64,000 nt of DNA from Virgibacillus necropolis (GCF_002224365.1 NZ_CP022437.1:3348001-3412000); one strand, 5' to 3'. Shown: positions 26,166 to 35,302, counted from the stretch's first letter. Notes: generated from the sequence alone by a model not told the origin. A program made the numbers and translations.

Positions 26166-26702
26166 TTACCCTCTATTTCCCTGTCTCCATTCAACCGCTT
26201 TCCGTTCCAGTTTTTTAACAAAATCGTCTTTCCCATCACAGTATCCTTCAATGTCTTTAGGAAACTCACTAGCAAGTTGTTCCTTCAACTTTCCATATTC
26301 TAATAAATCTTTCTTATGTGATCTCAAATAATCACGAACAGCTATATGACGTTCAATTTCAGAGTCATTATCCGATTGAAAAGTATGTATCTGATGTGTT
26401 CTGTTTTCTCCACCTTTTCGGAAATACCTGCGTCCTGGAATCCCATTTTCTCCAAGAGGCTCATATCCGATTTCAGCCATCTTTGTATTATACGTATCAA
26501 GCCTTTCAATATCTTTAACAGTGGGCATGATGTCAATGATTGGCTTAGCTTGTAAACCCGGAACAGCCGTACTACCTATATGATGAATATCCACGATTTC
26601 ATCAGAAAGAACTTCGCGAATTTTTGCAGCCTCCTCATCGAATAACTTAACCCAGTTTTCATCATATTTTGTGACAACAACATTCATTGCACGATTAATC
26701 AT
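26166..26702 (-). CDS. GrpB/UPF0157 family protein
   Basis: 178 aa from ATG 26702 (GAGGTG at 7-nt spacing; an upstream in-frame ATG lacks an SD). The GrpB signature is clear: VVVTKYDENWVKLFDEE, IHHIGSTAVPGLQAKPIIDI and GENRTHQIHTFQ. The fold belongs to the nucleotidyltransferase superfamily; it is sometimes fused to CoaE, and its activity is unknown. Confidence 0.9.
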   Translation of the reverse strand: MINRAMNVVVTKYDENWVKLFDEEAAKIREVLSDEIVDIHHIGSTAVPGLQAKPIIDIMPTVKDIERLDTYNTKMAEIGYEPLGENGIPGRRYFRKGGENRTHQIHTFQSDNDSEIERHIAVRDYLRSHKKDLLEYGKLKEQLASEFPKDIEGYCDGKDDFVKKLERKAVEWRQGNRG

Positions 26703-26871
26703 TCCTAACACCTCTTCCTTATTACCACTAATTTTAAAAAGTAAATAATACTTCTTATTCAATTGACAGTGAATCCGCATAAGATATCGCTAATTTTCTA
26801 CTCATCCCATTGACGACCAAGATGAATGAATTTAAAAAAATAACAAACCCTAACTAAAAAGGGGGTATATC

Positions 26872-27225
26872 ATGAAACTGTTGATTACGTTATTCTACTG
26901 CACTGCAATTACTTTTACATCGTTTGTTTCATTGGAACTATCTGAGGAGCTATCTGAGAATCAGGTTATACATGCCAATGAGGAAGTCCCGTCTTATGCA
27001 AAGTGGGGACGAATCGTCATGCAAAAAACGAAGGAAAAGTATCCTGACGCCGATATAGTTGATTATCTGCATGTTGGAAAAGAGGAAGGTACAAATCTTA
27101 CAACAGAAAAATTCAAATTATGGTTAAAAGGAAAAGATAGTGAATTTGGTGTATATATAGATGTTAAATTTGCGACCGACACAGAGCAAATAATTGAAAT
27201 TTCTTTCAGAGAAGTATCTAGTTAA
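26872..27225 (+). CDS. Secreted DUF3889 protein
   Basis: 117 aa with an N-terminal signal peptide (residues ~1-22) and the DUF3889 core PSYAKWGRIVMQKTKEKYPDADIVDYLHVG, here given in part. Extracytoplasmic, function unknown. AAAGGGGG precedes ATG 26872. It is the first plus-strand gene of the window and stands alone between minus-strand units. Confidence 0.8.
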   Translation: MKLLITLFYCTAITFTSFVSLELSEELSENQVIHANEEVPSYAKWGRIVMQKTKEKYPDADIVDYLHVGKEEGTNLTTEKFKLWLKGKDSEFGVYIDVKFATDTEQIIEISFREVSS

Positions 27226-27327
27226 TCATTCTTGCTGATTATGTTTTTTGGGGAGTCGTAAAAAAAGCTTTTACGTAAGATAAATTCTTATCGAAGAAAA
27301 CTTTATTCCTTTCGATCCCCCTTATAG

Positions 27328-27825
27328 CTAGTTTATTCTTCTTGAGTACCTTAATGAGACCTGCTTCTCTCCAGTGTCAGTAGATGTAATCTTTTTTTCC
27401 CGATACAAAAAAACTCTCGCTTCGTAAAAAGGGATGCCATGCTTGTTTCCTTCCTGCACAGATACCCATTGCTCACTTGCGCCACTATCCTTCTGCTGCC
27501 CGGTAATTGCTTCAAGAAGGAGTCTTCCTATCCCATTATACCGATGCGCTTCATCTACATAAAGTACAAATATCTCCCCTACAGACGGTCCAGTTATTGC
27601 GCCTCCAATTACTCCAACAATCTCCGAGTTTATTAGTGCCACATGAGTATAAAAACCAGCTTCTATGTCACTATAAACCCGTTCATAGTTATACCAGAAA
27701 TCAACATTTTTCAATTGATATTCTTCGCTTAATTTCCCTTCCACTGTTTGCCTCCAACCCGCTGCACAGATAGCCACAATAGCTTCTGTATGCTTGGTAT
27801 GTGGCTTAACGATGGATAAATTCAA
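27328..27825 (-). CDS. GNAT-family N-acetyltransferase
   Basis: About 166 aa. GEIFVLYVDEAHRYNGIGRLLLEAI is the acetyl-CoA binding motif, followed by VSVQEGNKHGIPFYEARVF. The start is uncertain: TTG 27825 has GGTGGGGTG about eight bases ahead, while GTG 27840 lies inside that SD. Substrate unknown. Confidence 0.8.
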   Translation of the reverse strand: MNLSIVKPHTKHTEAIVAICAAGWRQTVEGKLSEEYQLKNVDFWYNYERVYSDIEAGFYTHVALINSEIVGVIGGAITGPSVGEIFVLYVDEAHRYNGIGRLLLEAITGQQKDSGASEQWVSVQEGNKHGIPFYEARVFLYREKKITSTDTGEKQVSLRYSRRIN

Positions 27826-27907
27826 TGGTCTACACCCCACCTGTAATTTTAAAAATCAGCCTTACAATTTTCTTATATTTTAACATAAATACCCGATCGC
27901 CTTGTGC

Positions 27908-29542
27908 CTAGGATACTCCGCTGTTTAGTTTTTCTAGTTCCTCTTCTATCCTATTTATATCAATCTTTTCGAAAAGTGGTCTTACATCCGTTAGCACTAT
28001 AGAGCTCACCTCAATTTCCTCCCATTTCAGATCACCTAAACCTAACATTCTTTTAACTTCTTGACTTGAAAAAGGAAGGAAAGGACTAAACAGTTGTGCG
28101 AGATTTGCGATGATGTAAACGCAATTTGCCAGTGTTTCTTCACACGAAGAGCGATTTTCCTTTATCTGAACCCAAGGCTTTTGCTCATCAAAATACTTAT
28201 TAGAGTGACGCACAAATTTGAAAACTTCCTCTAAGGCTGCTTTAAAATGAGTGTTGGAAATTAATGTGCCAACTTTTTCATAAAGTTCAACAACGCTAGT
28301 TTTAAATTCTGCGTCTATCGTACCAACAAGTGTTTGACCATCAAATGACTTTTCGATAAACTTTAACGTTCTATTGACAAAATTGCCATACGCCCCCAGC
28401 AATTCGCTATTATGACTATAAACAAATTCACGCCAGGAAAAATCTGCATCCCTACTTTCAGGAGCATTAATCGTTAAAAAGTAACGAATAGAATCAGGAT
28501 GGTACCTTTCTAAAATATCTGGAATCCAAACAGCCCAATTTCGACTTGTCGAAAGCTTCTTTTGTTCAATTGTTAAATATTCGTTAGAAGCAATGTGAGT
28601 AGGGAGAGATCCTTTGTTAATACCTAAAAGTATGGATGGCCAGATAATCGTATGGAATGGGATATTATCTTTTCCATGAACATAATAAGAGGTTGTCTCG
28701 TCATTCCAAAACAAAGAATCATCCTCATTATTCTCATCAGCCCATTGTCGACTTGCCGAATAGTAACCTGAAACTGCTTCAATCCAAACATATATTTTTT
28801 TGTTTCGATATCCTTCAACTGGGACACTTACCCCATTAGGAAGATCTCTTGAAACTGCACGATTATGCAGCCCTTCCTTTAGGTAGCGTTCAGATAATTG
28901 AATCGCATTATTTCGCCACGATTTACTTTTCCTTGCTTGGGAAACATATATTTCAAGCTCGTTTTGGAAAGCACTTAATTCAAAATAAAAATGTTCCGTA
29001 TCCTTTGTAATTGGTGCGTCTCCACAAACTTTACATTTTTTATCTAAAAGCTCCAATGGGTCTAAGATAGTGGAGCAATAATCACATTGATCACCTCTGG
29101 CATGTTGATTACAATGTGGGCAAACCCCTTCCACAAACCTGTCTGGTAAAAACTGTTCACAGGTATTGCAGTAGCATTGCTCAACTACCTTCTTATAAAT
29201 TTTATTATTTTCAAGCAACTGAAGAAAAATAGATTGGACCTCTTCGTGATGCAATTTTGTATCTGTACGGGTATAACAATCATAAGTAAATCCTAACTCA
29301 GTAAAGTTTTCCTCAAATTCATTATGGTATTTATCAGCAATATTCTTGATCGATACCCCTTCCTGCTTAGCCTTAATAGCTATAGGTGTGCCGTTACAAT
29401 CACTTCCTGACACATAAAAAACATCTTCCCCTTTTAGACGAAAATACCTCGCTAGTATGTCCCCGGGTAATAGACTTGATATGTGACCTAAATGCAAAGA
29501 ACCATTTGCATAGGGCCATGCCCCACCAATAAAAATACTCAT
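27908..29542 (-). CDS. metS: Methionyl-tRNA synthetase, second (MetRS1-like) type
   Basis: 544 aa, class Ia. HLGH at 17-20 is the HIGH motif; KKLSTS near 330 is the KMSKS motif. The connective domain has four CxxC pairs (CNTC, CPHC, CDYC, CKVC), i.e. two zinc knuckles, as in the MetRS1 group and unlike the single-knuckle housekeeping enzyme of Bacillus. It lacks the C-terminal EMAP-like tRNA-binding domain usual in Bacillus MetG. A Met-specific T-box leader precedes it. Such second enzymes can give tolerance to MetRS inhibitors. AAGGGAGG precedes ATG 29542. Confidence 0.92.
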   Translation of the reverse strand: MSIFIGGAWPYANGSLHLGHISSLLPGDILARYFRLKGEDVFYVSGSDCNGTPIAIKAKQEGVSIKNIADKYHNEFEENFTELGFTYDCYTRTDTKLHHEEVQSIFLQLLENNKIYKKVVEQCYCNTCEQFLPDRFVEGVCPHCNQHARGDQCDYCSTILDPLELLDKKCKVCGDAPITKDTEHFYFELSAFQNELEIYVSQARKSKSWRNNAIQLSERYLKEGLHNRAVSRDLPNGVSVPVEGYRNKKIYVWIEAVSGYYSASRQWADENNEDDSLFWNDETTSYYVHGKDNIPFHTIIWPSILLGINKGSLPTHIASNEYLTIEQKKLSTSRNWAVWIPDILERYHPDSIRYFLTINAPESRDADFSWREFVYSHNSELLGAYGNFVNRTLKFIEKSFDGQTLVGTIDAEFKTSVVELYEKVGTLISNTHFKAALEEVFKFVRHSNKYFDEQKPWVQIKENRSSCEETLANCVYIIANLAQLFSPFLPFSSQEVKRMLGLGDLKWEEIEVSSIVLTDVRPLFEKIDINRIEEELEKLNSGVS

Positions 29543-29571
29543 TGATTATGCCTCCCTTAATTTTAAAAACT

Positions 29572-29865
29572 AAAAAACCCCGCCCTTAGACATATGATTG
29601 TCTAAGGACGAGGTATATCTCGTGTTACCACCTTAATTTACTAATAACTTGCATTATTAGCCTCAGTAAGTACGGAGTGAATGAACACTCTTATACTTTG
29701 ACATTTATAACGAGTGCCAAATCTCGTCAAAATCTAATTTACAAATGAAAGTCGATTTTGTAGCTCCAAGGCCATTTTCAATCAACAATTTCCTGCTTCC
29801 TTTCAGCTACCGAAGCTCTCTTTTAGAAAATGCGGTTGATTTACTTTCCTCATCATTGCGGTTAA
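29572..29865 (-). promoter_or_regulatory. T-box leader (Met specifier) of the MetRS gene
   Basis: Minus strand, 5' to 3': Stem I with AGAGAGCTTCGGTAGC; specifier ATG at 29775-29773 within GAAAATGGCC; T-box AAGGTGGTAACACG at 29634-29621; terminator CCTTAGAC-AATCATAT-GTCTAAGG with flanking pairs and six T at 29612-29572. Uncharged tRNA-Met should pair with the specifier and T-box and favour the antiterminator. Confidence 0.93.
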
Positions 29866-29937
29866 CAGATATATTTTCATTATTATTACACAGAAGTAAA
29901 TAATTTAAAAGCTTTTTTCTAGGTTTAACCAGAAAAA

Positions 29938-29970
29938 TTGAGCGTATATGATAAAAATCATACACGCTCC
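29938..29970 (-). terminator. Terminator of uspA
   Basis: Stem GAGCGT-n-ATGAT / ATCAT-n-ACGCTC with an AAAA loop, followed on the minus strand by AATTTTTC. It separates uspA from the T-box unit. Confidence 0.7.
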
Positions 29971-30017
29971 TTGATGTTGGGCGGGACAAAGGGACCACTG
30001 TCCCTGCGTCCTACCTA

Positions 30018-30467
30018 TCATTTAACAGCATGTAAAACAGGTGTACGGACAACTAAAACATCGCATTTAGCTGAACGTACAATTGCTTCAGATACGGAAC
30101 CGATTAAGAAACGCTGAACCGCATTAACTCCCGTAGCACCACAGATAATTAAATCAGCGTTGACCAGGTCAGAAAGCTCTTTAGTGATGATGCTTTTTGG
30201 AGAACCATATTCGATTACTGGCTTTACGTTTTCAATTCCTTCAGCCTCAGCTTTTGCCTTATAGCCATTTAAAAGTTCCGTTGATTGCTGCTCTGCACCC
30301 TCAACACTTGAACCGTCATAAGCTTCGAATAAATGAGTATCGATTATGTTCACTATGTTCAATATTGAGCCTTTGTTACGTTTTGCCACATCAATTGATT
30401 TTTGAAATGCGTATTCAGCTTCTTTTGAACCATCTACTGCTACTACAATATTTTTATAATGATTCAT
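30018..30467 (-). CDS. Universal stress protein, UspA family
   Basis: 149 aa. KNIVVAVDGSKEAEYAFQKSIDVA at the N terminus and ICGATGVNAVQRFLIGSVSEAIVRSAKCDVLVVR, which contains the ATP-binding G-2x-G-9x-G(S/T) pattern (given in part here). Cytoplasmic nucleotide-binding stress protein. AAGGAG precedes ATG 30467. It lies 23 bp after an MFS pump gene, so it is likely in the same MarR-controlled unit. Confidence 0.93.
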   Translation of the reverse strand: MNHYKNIVVAVDGSKEAEYAFQKSIDVAKRNKGSILNIVNIIDTHLFEAYDGSSVEGAEQQSTELLNGYKAKAEAEGIENVKPVIEYGSPKSIITKELSDLVNADLIICGATGVNAVQRFLIGSVSEAIVRSAKCDVLVVRTPVLHAVK

Positions 30468-30490
30468 TGTGACAGTCTCCTTTTAAAATT

Positions 30491-31945
30491 TTATTCATTT
30501 AAATTCGGCTTTTTCATAAATAAAGACAATACAACGTTAACTACCGCTAATCCTAAACCGATTTGAAATACAAGTGAAGACCCCATTGCTGCTGCTTGTG
30601 CTGGTTCATTCGCAACGGTTGCTAAGTAACTATTTTGTCTTGCAGCTAGTAACGATACCATTACCGCAATACCAATAGCACCAGCTACCTGTTGGATCGT
30701 TTGCGTTAAAGCAATTCCATCTGGATAGTATTGTTTCGGAAGAGAATTTAACGTGTTTGTTTGTACAGAAGCAAGTACCGCACCTACACCTAACATCATG
30801 ACAACATGATTTAATACAATCATCCATAAAGCTGTGTCTACACCAAATTGTGCATAGATAAAATAGCTAATCGCTACTAAAATAGTTCCAGGTGTGATGA
30901 CCGCTTTTGGGCCATATTTGTCAAATAAACGACCAATCATTGGAGCTAATATACAGTTAAGTAAGCTACCAGGTAGAAGGACGAGTCCTGTTGTAAAAGC
31001 GGCAATTAATAAAGCCATTTGCATATACAATGGTAAAATTACAAGCATTGACAACATATTAAAGAACGTTATAAAGCTCATAATGACTCCAAGAACAAAC
31101 AATGGGTAATTAAATGCTTTTAGATTCAACATTGGATTTTCCATTTTAGTTTGACGAATCGCAAAAATTGCTAGAGCTATAAATCCAATAATAATGGTTC
31201 CAATAACAATTGGGCTTGCCCAACCAGCACTTCCAGCTGAACTTACTCCATAAACAATTCCACCAAAACCAATCGTTGAAAGTATTACAGACAATTTATC
31301 AATCGAAACCTTACGTATTTCATTAACATTCGGTAAATAAATGACCCCGAAAATTAGCGAAAACAGTAGGAAAGGTATGGTAACCCAGAAAATCCACTGC
31401 CATGATAATGTATCTAATATAAGTCCTGCGAGTGTAGGGCCTAGTGCTGGACCAGCTAACATAACTAATCCCATAACCCCCATCGCTCCACCTCGTTTAT
31501 TTGGAGGATAGATGGTAAAAATAACATTTTGTGTTAAGGGTAAATTAATTGCTAATCCAGCTGCCTGGATAATACGTCCCAACAATAAAACACTAAATAC
31601 AGGTGCTACTGCTGCTACAACCGTACCTATAAGGGACAGGAATATGGAAGTCATAAACATTTGTCTTGTTGTGAACTTTTGCATCAAAACACCTGTCACT
31701 GGTACTAAAATACCTAATGTCAAAAAGTAACCTGTTGCTAACCATTGTACTGTTGTAGCATTGACATTGAATAGTTGACTTAAATTTCCTAGGGCAATAT
31801 TTAGTGCTGTTTCACTAAAAAGTCCCACAAACCCTGCCACTAAAAGAGCAGTCATTATTGGCCCTGTTTTGATTTGTGTTTTCGCTACCGATTCTGTTTC
31901 ATTTCTTGTATTCGTTTTCGGGTCTGTCTTGATTTGTGTATTCAA
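30491..31945 (-). CDS. MFS multidrug exporter, DHA2 (14-TMS) family
   Basis: 484 aa with about 14 membrane segments. Motif A is VTGVLMQKFTTRQMF and motif C is GPALGPTLAGLI, the antiporter motif of proton-coupled drug exporters such as LmrB/EmrB. The N terminus is a hydrophilic leader. Start TTG 31945 is supported by AAGGAG nine bases ahead. Its promoter shares a palindrome with the divergent carD gene (32149-32163), so it is probably repressed by the MarR protein at 33.0 kb. Confidence 0.92.
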   Translation of the reverse strand: MNTQIKTDPKTNTRNETESVAKTQIKTGPIMTALLVAGFVGLFSETALNIALGNLSQLFNVNATTVQWLATGYFLTLGILVPVTGVLMQKFTTRQMFMTSIFLSLIGTVVAAVAPVFSVLLLGRIIQAAGLAINLPLTQNVIFTIYPPNKRGGAMGVMGLVMLAGPALGPTLAGLILDTLSWQWIFWVTIPFLLFSLIFGVIYLPNVNEIRKVSIDKLSVILSTIGFGGIVYGVSSAGSAGWASPIVIGTIIIGFIALAIFAIRQTKMENPMLNLKAFNYPLFVLGVIMSFITFFNMLSMLVILPLYMQMALLIAAFTTGLVLLPGSLLNCILAPMIGRLFDKYGPKAVITPGTILVAISYFIYAQFGVDTALWMIVLNHVVMMLGVGAVLASVQTNTLNSLPKQYYPDGIALTQTIQQVAGAIGIAVMVSLLAARQNSYLATVANEPAQAAAMGSSLVFQIGLGLAVVNVVLSLFMKKPNLNE

Positions 31946-32148
31946 TTATTAAAACTCCTTCAATAAATTTGGTAATACCTGCGAAAAGTGGTATTACATG
32001 CTTATAAGATGTCGTTTAATTTACGCCATTGTATCCCTTCTGCTGAAAAAGATTTGTCGTGATTTCGATTATCAGCGGTTATCCATTTCCGTAGTACACC
32101 TCTACATACTAACGAGCTAGCTAACTATATCAAAAATTTTCTTATAAC

Positions 32149-32163
32149 GTCAACTAGGTTGAC
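32149..32163. promoter_or_regulatory. Shared MarR-type operator between MFS and CarD genes
   Basis: GTCAACTAGGTTGAC, an inverted repeat GTCAA-n5-TTGAC. Each arm supplies the TTGAC of one divergent -35: TTGACA to the right (carD) and TTGACG to the left, with TATAGT 18 bp on, for the MFS gene. The same palindrome occurs upstream of the marR gene at 33541-33555. Confidence 0.8.
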
Positions 32164-32187
32164 AAATATTTTTTATTAAATTATAAT
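32159..32187 (+). promoter_or_regulatory. carD promoter
   Basis: TTGACA, a 17-bp spacer and TATAAT: a perfect sigma-A consensus whose -35 lies in the palindromic operator. Confidence 0.85.
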
Positions 32188-32221
32188 TAACTTAGTTGAA
32201 ACTATATATTGGGAGGAACAA

Positions 32222-32740
32222 ATGTTTACTATTGGAGATTTAATCATCTATTCCGCGCATGGTATTTGTAAAATTGACGATATTTGCGAAAAGACAGTTT
32301 CAGGGGTAACAAAAACTTATTACGTATTGCACCCGATGGAGAATAATCAGCACTTAACTATAAGTACTCCCGTTAATAACGATAAAGTAGTCATGCTTGA
32401 ACTGATTCATAAAGAGGAAGCCAATGAAATACTTGAAGCTTTTAAAGGTCCGGGGATAGAATGGAACGACAAAGCTAACATGCGTCTCCATCTATATTCA
32501 GACATTGTAAATACAGGTAACCGTAAAGAAATCATGAAGGTTGTAAATACGCTGATGCGGAAAAAAGCGGAAGCCGAACTAAATGAAAGAAAACTTTATG
32601 AACAAGATCGTAAACTCCTGAACACTACACAAGATATACTGTTTAAAGAATTAGCTATTTCATTGAACACGACTTATGATAAAATAAATGAAATGGTAGT
32701 ACGGTTAATCAATAAAAATATGCTTGAAACAAACAATTAA
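32222..32740 (+). CDS. CarD/CdnL-family transcription factor
   Basis: 172 aa. The N-terminal Tudor-like RNA-polymerase interaction domain is MFTIGDLIIYSAHGICKID, then YYVLHPM and LTISTPVNN; a helical DNA-binding C-terminal domain follows. B. subtilis YdeB is of this type. GGGAGGAACAA precedes ATG 32222. Unusually, it is driven by a consensus promoter under what looks like MarR control and diverges from a drug pump, so this CarD may be stress-induced and not a housekeeping factor. Confidence 0.88.
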   Translation: MFTIGDLIIYSAHGICKIDDICEKTVSGVTKTYYVLHPMENNQHLTISTPVNNDKVVMLELIHKEEANEILEAFKGPGIEWNDKANMRLHLYSDIVNTGNRKEIMKVVNTLMRKKAEAELNERKLYEQDRKLLNTTQDILFKELAISLNTTYDKINEMVVRLINKNMLETNN

Positions 32741-32743
32741 AAA

Positions 32744-32778
32744 ACCCCCTTTTGTCAATCTAAAATGACAAAAAGGGG
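32744..32778 (+). terminator. Terminator of carD
   Basis: CCCCTTTTGTCA / TGACAAAAAGGGG with an 8-nt loop, beginning four bases after the stop codon. Confidence 0.75.
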
Positions 32779-32786
32779 TATCTTAT

Positions 32787-33045
32787 TTAAGCTGCCTAAA
32801 AGAACTTCATTATACTGATGAAGATAATACAACCTAAAAGAGCAGTCGAAATGACCTTCATAGAGCCGATGAAGGTTACAACAACCTAAAAAAGCTGCCT
32901 AAATGACCTTCATTGTACTGATGAAGATTACTACAGCCTAAAGGCACAGTCGAAATGACCTTCATAGAGCCGTTGAAGGTTAAAACAGCCTAAAAAAGCT
33001 GCCTAAATGACCTTCATTATACTGATGAATTAATGCAGCCGATTA
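32787..33045. repeat. Tandem ~52-bp hairpin repeat, locus 2 (five units, A-B-A-B-A)
   Basis: CTTCAT starts at 32805, 32856, 32908, 32960 and 33012 (periods 51, 52, 52, 52). Each complete unit forms a hairpin CTTCAT-n7-ATGAAG or a close variant. Two unit types alternate: A with GCTGCCTAAA before the hairpin and a TATACTG-like loop, B with CAGTCGAAATGA and AGAGCCG loop. Units end in ACAGCCTAAAA-like sequence. It fills the space between the convergent 3' ends of carD and marR. Confidence 0.85.
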
Positions 33046-33049
33046 AAGT

Positions 33050-33484
33050 TTATATTCTCCAATCTAACTTTAATATATCTTTAAGAATATTTACTTGTTT
33101 TACACCTATTTTTTCTGCAATTTCATTCTCAAGCTGGGCTTTAAGAGCTGCATTTTTTTCGTAGCATTCTTCTCCTAAAGCTGTTAACTGGATACACTTC
33201 TCTTTCTTGTTGTTTTCTACATTTTGGATTTTTACCAACCCTTTTGCAGCAAGATTCTTGATAAACTTATGTATCGCCTGGCGAGAGATATCTACATTTT
33301 TTGTGACATACGAAATGGTTGGTCGCTTTTTATAAATCCTGGCCATGATATACCATTCAGAATTTGAAATATAAATCTCACTTTGATCGTTCCATGCTTT
33401 CTCTGAAATTCTTCGGACCAAAGTGTGACGCTCGCTTAATAAATCTATAAGGTCTAAATTTTGTAATTCAGAATTAGAAGTCAA
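33050..33484 (-). CDS. MarR-type winged-helix regulator
   Basis: Winged helix: SNSEWYIMARIYKKRPTISYVTKNVDISRQAIHKFIKNLAAKGLV, here as the core, with a C-terminal dimer helix. The start is most likely TTG 33484 (GGAGTG eight bases ahead); the open GTG at 33514 would lie upstream of the transcription start predicted from the -10 at 33522-33517. Its promoter and that of the carD/MFS pair carry the same GTCAA-n5-TTGAC palindrome, so autorepression and repression of the pump are likely. Confidence 0.85.
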   Translation of the reverse strand: MTSNSELQNLDLIDLLSERHTLVRRISEKAWNDQSEIYISNSEWYIMARIYKKRPTISYVTKNVDISRQAIHKFIKNLAAKGLVKIQNVENNKKEKCIQLTALGEECYEKNAALKAQLENEIAEKIGVKQVNILKDILKLDWRI

Positions 33485-33516
33485 ACGATTCACTCCAATC
33501 ATACCCTTCGCCACTT

Positions 33517-33555
33517 ACTATACAAAACCCGTTATCGGATGTCAATTTGGTTGAC
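33517..33555 (-). promoter_or_regulatory. marR promoter with overlapping operator
   Basis: Minus strand TTGACA (33545-33540), 17-bp spacer, TATAGT (33522-33517). The palindrome GTCAATTTGGTTGAC (33541-33555) covers the -35. Confidence 0.85.
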
Positions 33556-33668
33556 TTCTACTAGATTTTCGAGGGCAAAAGATATACAATGGTTTGAAAC
33601 TACCACCAGGCCCTTCCCTTGCTTTTACATAGTTAGATTTACATAACAAATTTAATACCTTCGACACA

Positions 33669-33699
33669 AATAACGCTTGGTTTTAAACCAAGCGTTATT
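33669..33699. other. Strong hairpin downstream of catE
   Basis: AATAACGCTTGGTT and its complement, a 14-bp perfect stem with a 3-nt loop, lie about 100 bp beyond the catE stop. It could terminate catDE transcription, although the U-run is poor. Confidence 0.5.
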
Positions 33700-33795
33700 C
33701 GCTCTTTCCATCTATTAACGTGTTCAAGTTCAATATGGACGCAAACTACTTTCACCCGTTGACAGTTTGGGCCAACATTGTACCATAATTGCCTA

Positions 33796-34650
33796 TTAAA
33801 CCGATAGTTCAATACAATTCTCAGAAGGGTCTTTCGTAACGAAAACGTCTTCCTTTTTTTGTACTTCATAACCTAAATGTTGTAACTGATCTACTACTTT
33901 TTTTCTTGCTTGTTCACTCGGATATACAAGAGAGAACAATTTCAATCCAACACTTTCTTCTGAGGTCGGAGGTGCACCCACTCCAGCCCAGGTATTTAAA
34001 CCTATATGGTGATGGTAATTGCCAGTAGACATAAAAAGTGCTTGCTGGCCGAATCGGTTTACAATATTAAAACCAAGCCCCTTGCCATAGAACTCTTCCG
34101 TTTTTTGCAATTCTGATACATGCAAATGAATATGTCCCACAACTGTTTCTGCCGGAAGCCCGTCCCAACTCTCATCATCAAGTTCGGAAAGAATACCCTT
34201 GGCGTCTAATGGATCTACGGCCATTGCCACCTCATCGTTTTCCCAGGCCCATGTGGAAGATGGTCGGTCAGTATAAATTTCGATTCCATTTCCGTCGGGA
34301 TCATTCAAATAAAGAGCCTCACTTACAAGATGGTCAGATGATCCTAACCGAACATTAAGCTGAATAAAGTGCTTTAATATTTTCGCTAACTCTAATCGAT
34401 TAGGTAATAACAGTGCATAATGATATAATCCCGATGTATTAGCTTGCTTCGGTTTTGCATTTTCAGGTTGTTCAATTGATAACAAGGCTGTTTTACCATT
34501 AGCAGATAGTACAGCTTTCTTTTCTGTTTTATCTAGTATTTGAAAGCCGATTACTTCTTTATAAAATTCCAAAGAACGTACTAAATTTTCAACTTTTAAA
34601 TGAACAGCCTTTACGAACGCATTCGGTTCCTGAAAAAATTTCTGTTCCAC
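33796..34650 (-). CDS. catE: Catechol-2,3-dioxygenase (CatE-like, VOC family)
   Basis: 284 aa, two vicinal-oxygen-chelate modules. Iron ligands fit VGHIHLHVSELQKTEEFY (His), YHHHIGLNTWAG (His) and ENCIELSV (Glu). B. subtilis CatE has the same length and partner. It opens catechol rings and detoxifies catechols and quinone-derived species. GTG 34650 follows AAGGGGG. It lies 29 bp after catD in one operon with a palindromic operator at the promoter. Confidence 0.92.
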   Translation of the reverse strand: MEQKFFQEPNAFVKAVHLKVENLVRSLEFYKEVIGFQILDKTEKKAVLSANGKTALLSIEQPENAKPKQANTSGLYHYALLLPNRLELAKILKHFIQLNVRLGSSDHLVSEALYLNDPDGNGIEIYTDRPSSTWAWENDEVAMAVDPLDAKGILSELDDESWDGLPAETVVGHIHLHVSELQKTEEFYGKGLGFNIVNRFGQQALFMSTGNYHHHIGLNTWAGVGAPPTSEESVGLKLFSLVYPSEQARKKVVDQLQHLGYEVQKKEDVFVTKDPSENCIELSV

Positions 34651-34679
34651 GTTTGTTACCCCCTTGTAATAAAAATAAA

Positions 34680-35072
34680 TTAACCCTGTTTCGAGGAAGA
34701 TAATACGTTATCTAATGAAAAAAGGTTTCTATTTGAAACAGCAAGAAAAATTGAAATTACCAATAAAGCTAAGTCAATTTCGTATCCGCCTAAAAATCCA
34801 GCAGCAAACTTTGCCTTAATAATTGCTCCAACCATAATTAGTGCAAATAAAATAGAAATAACCTTTGTTCCAATACCTAATATCATCGCAATACCACCGA
34901 TTAACTCTATGAGTGCTACTACATAAGCTACAAAACCTGGAATCCCTAGGCTTTCAAAAAAACCGACAGTATTCCCAATGCCTCCCTGAAACTTATCTAG
35001 ACCATGTAGGAAAAACGTTAAACCTAAAAATACCCTTAAAATAATGACACCTATTTCGTCTTTACTTATCAT
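34680..35072 (-). CDS. catD: DoxX-family membrane protein (CatD-like)
   Basis: 130 aa with four membrane helices; the DoxX signature ILRVFLGLTFFLHGLDKFQGG opens the protein, here shown only in part, and ELIGGIAMILGIGTK follows. In Bacillus catD-catE is induced by catechol and thiol-reactive electrophiles. AAAGGAG precedes ATG 35072. First gene of the unit. Confidence 0.9.
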   Translation of the reverse strand: MISKDEIGVIILRVFLGLTFFLHGLDKFQGGIGNTVGFFESLGIPGFVAYVVALIELIGGIAMILGIGTKVISILFALIMVGAIIKAKFAAGFLGGYEIDLALLVISIFLAVSNRNLFSLDNVLSSSKQG

Positions 35073-35147
35073 TTACATGACACTCCTTTTTAATGATTTA
35101 TTTGCTCCTAACAAAAAACAATAACCAGATAACTATCGTTACGCAAA

Positions 35148-35194
35148 AGTTACTTTACGTAAGTAACTATATATTAGTAACAAATTTATGTCAA
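35148..35194 (-). promoter_or_regulatory. catDE promoter and operator
   Basis: Minus strand TTGACA (35194-35189), 17 bp, TATAGT (35171-35166). Immediately downstream, overlapping the -10, lies a palindrome with 8-bp arms AGTTACTT / AAGTAACT around TACGT (35148-35168), positioned for repression by a CatR/YodB-like or Rrf2-like factor. Confidence 0.8.
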
Positions 35195-35302
35195 GTTAAA
35201 ATTTTGTCGTTGATCGATCCAGCCCCTCTTCCATTAGAAGCAATAGAAAACTTTAATTTAAAGGTCACTGCATATATGTTCCATAAGCCTAAACAAATCC
35301 AG

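Noticed and set aside
32787-33045. CRISPR-like array
   Set aside because: The whole ~52-bp unit is conserved and alternates in two forms. There are no unique spacers and no cas genes in the window.
33639-33869. 76-codon minus-strand frame
   Set aside because: It overlaps the end of catE in another frame and crosses the strong hairpin; no SD.
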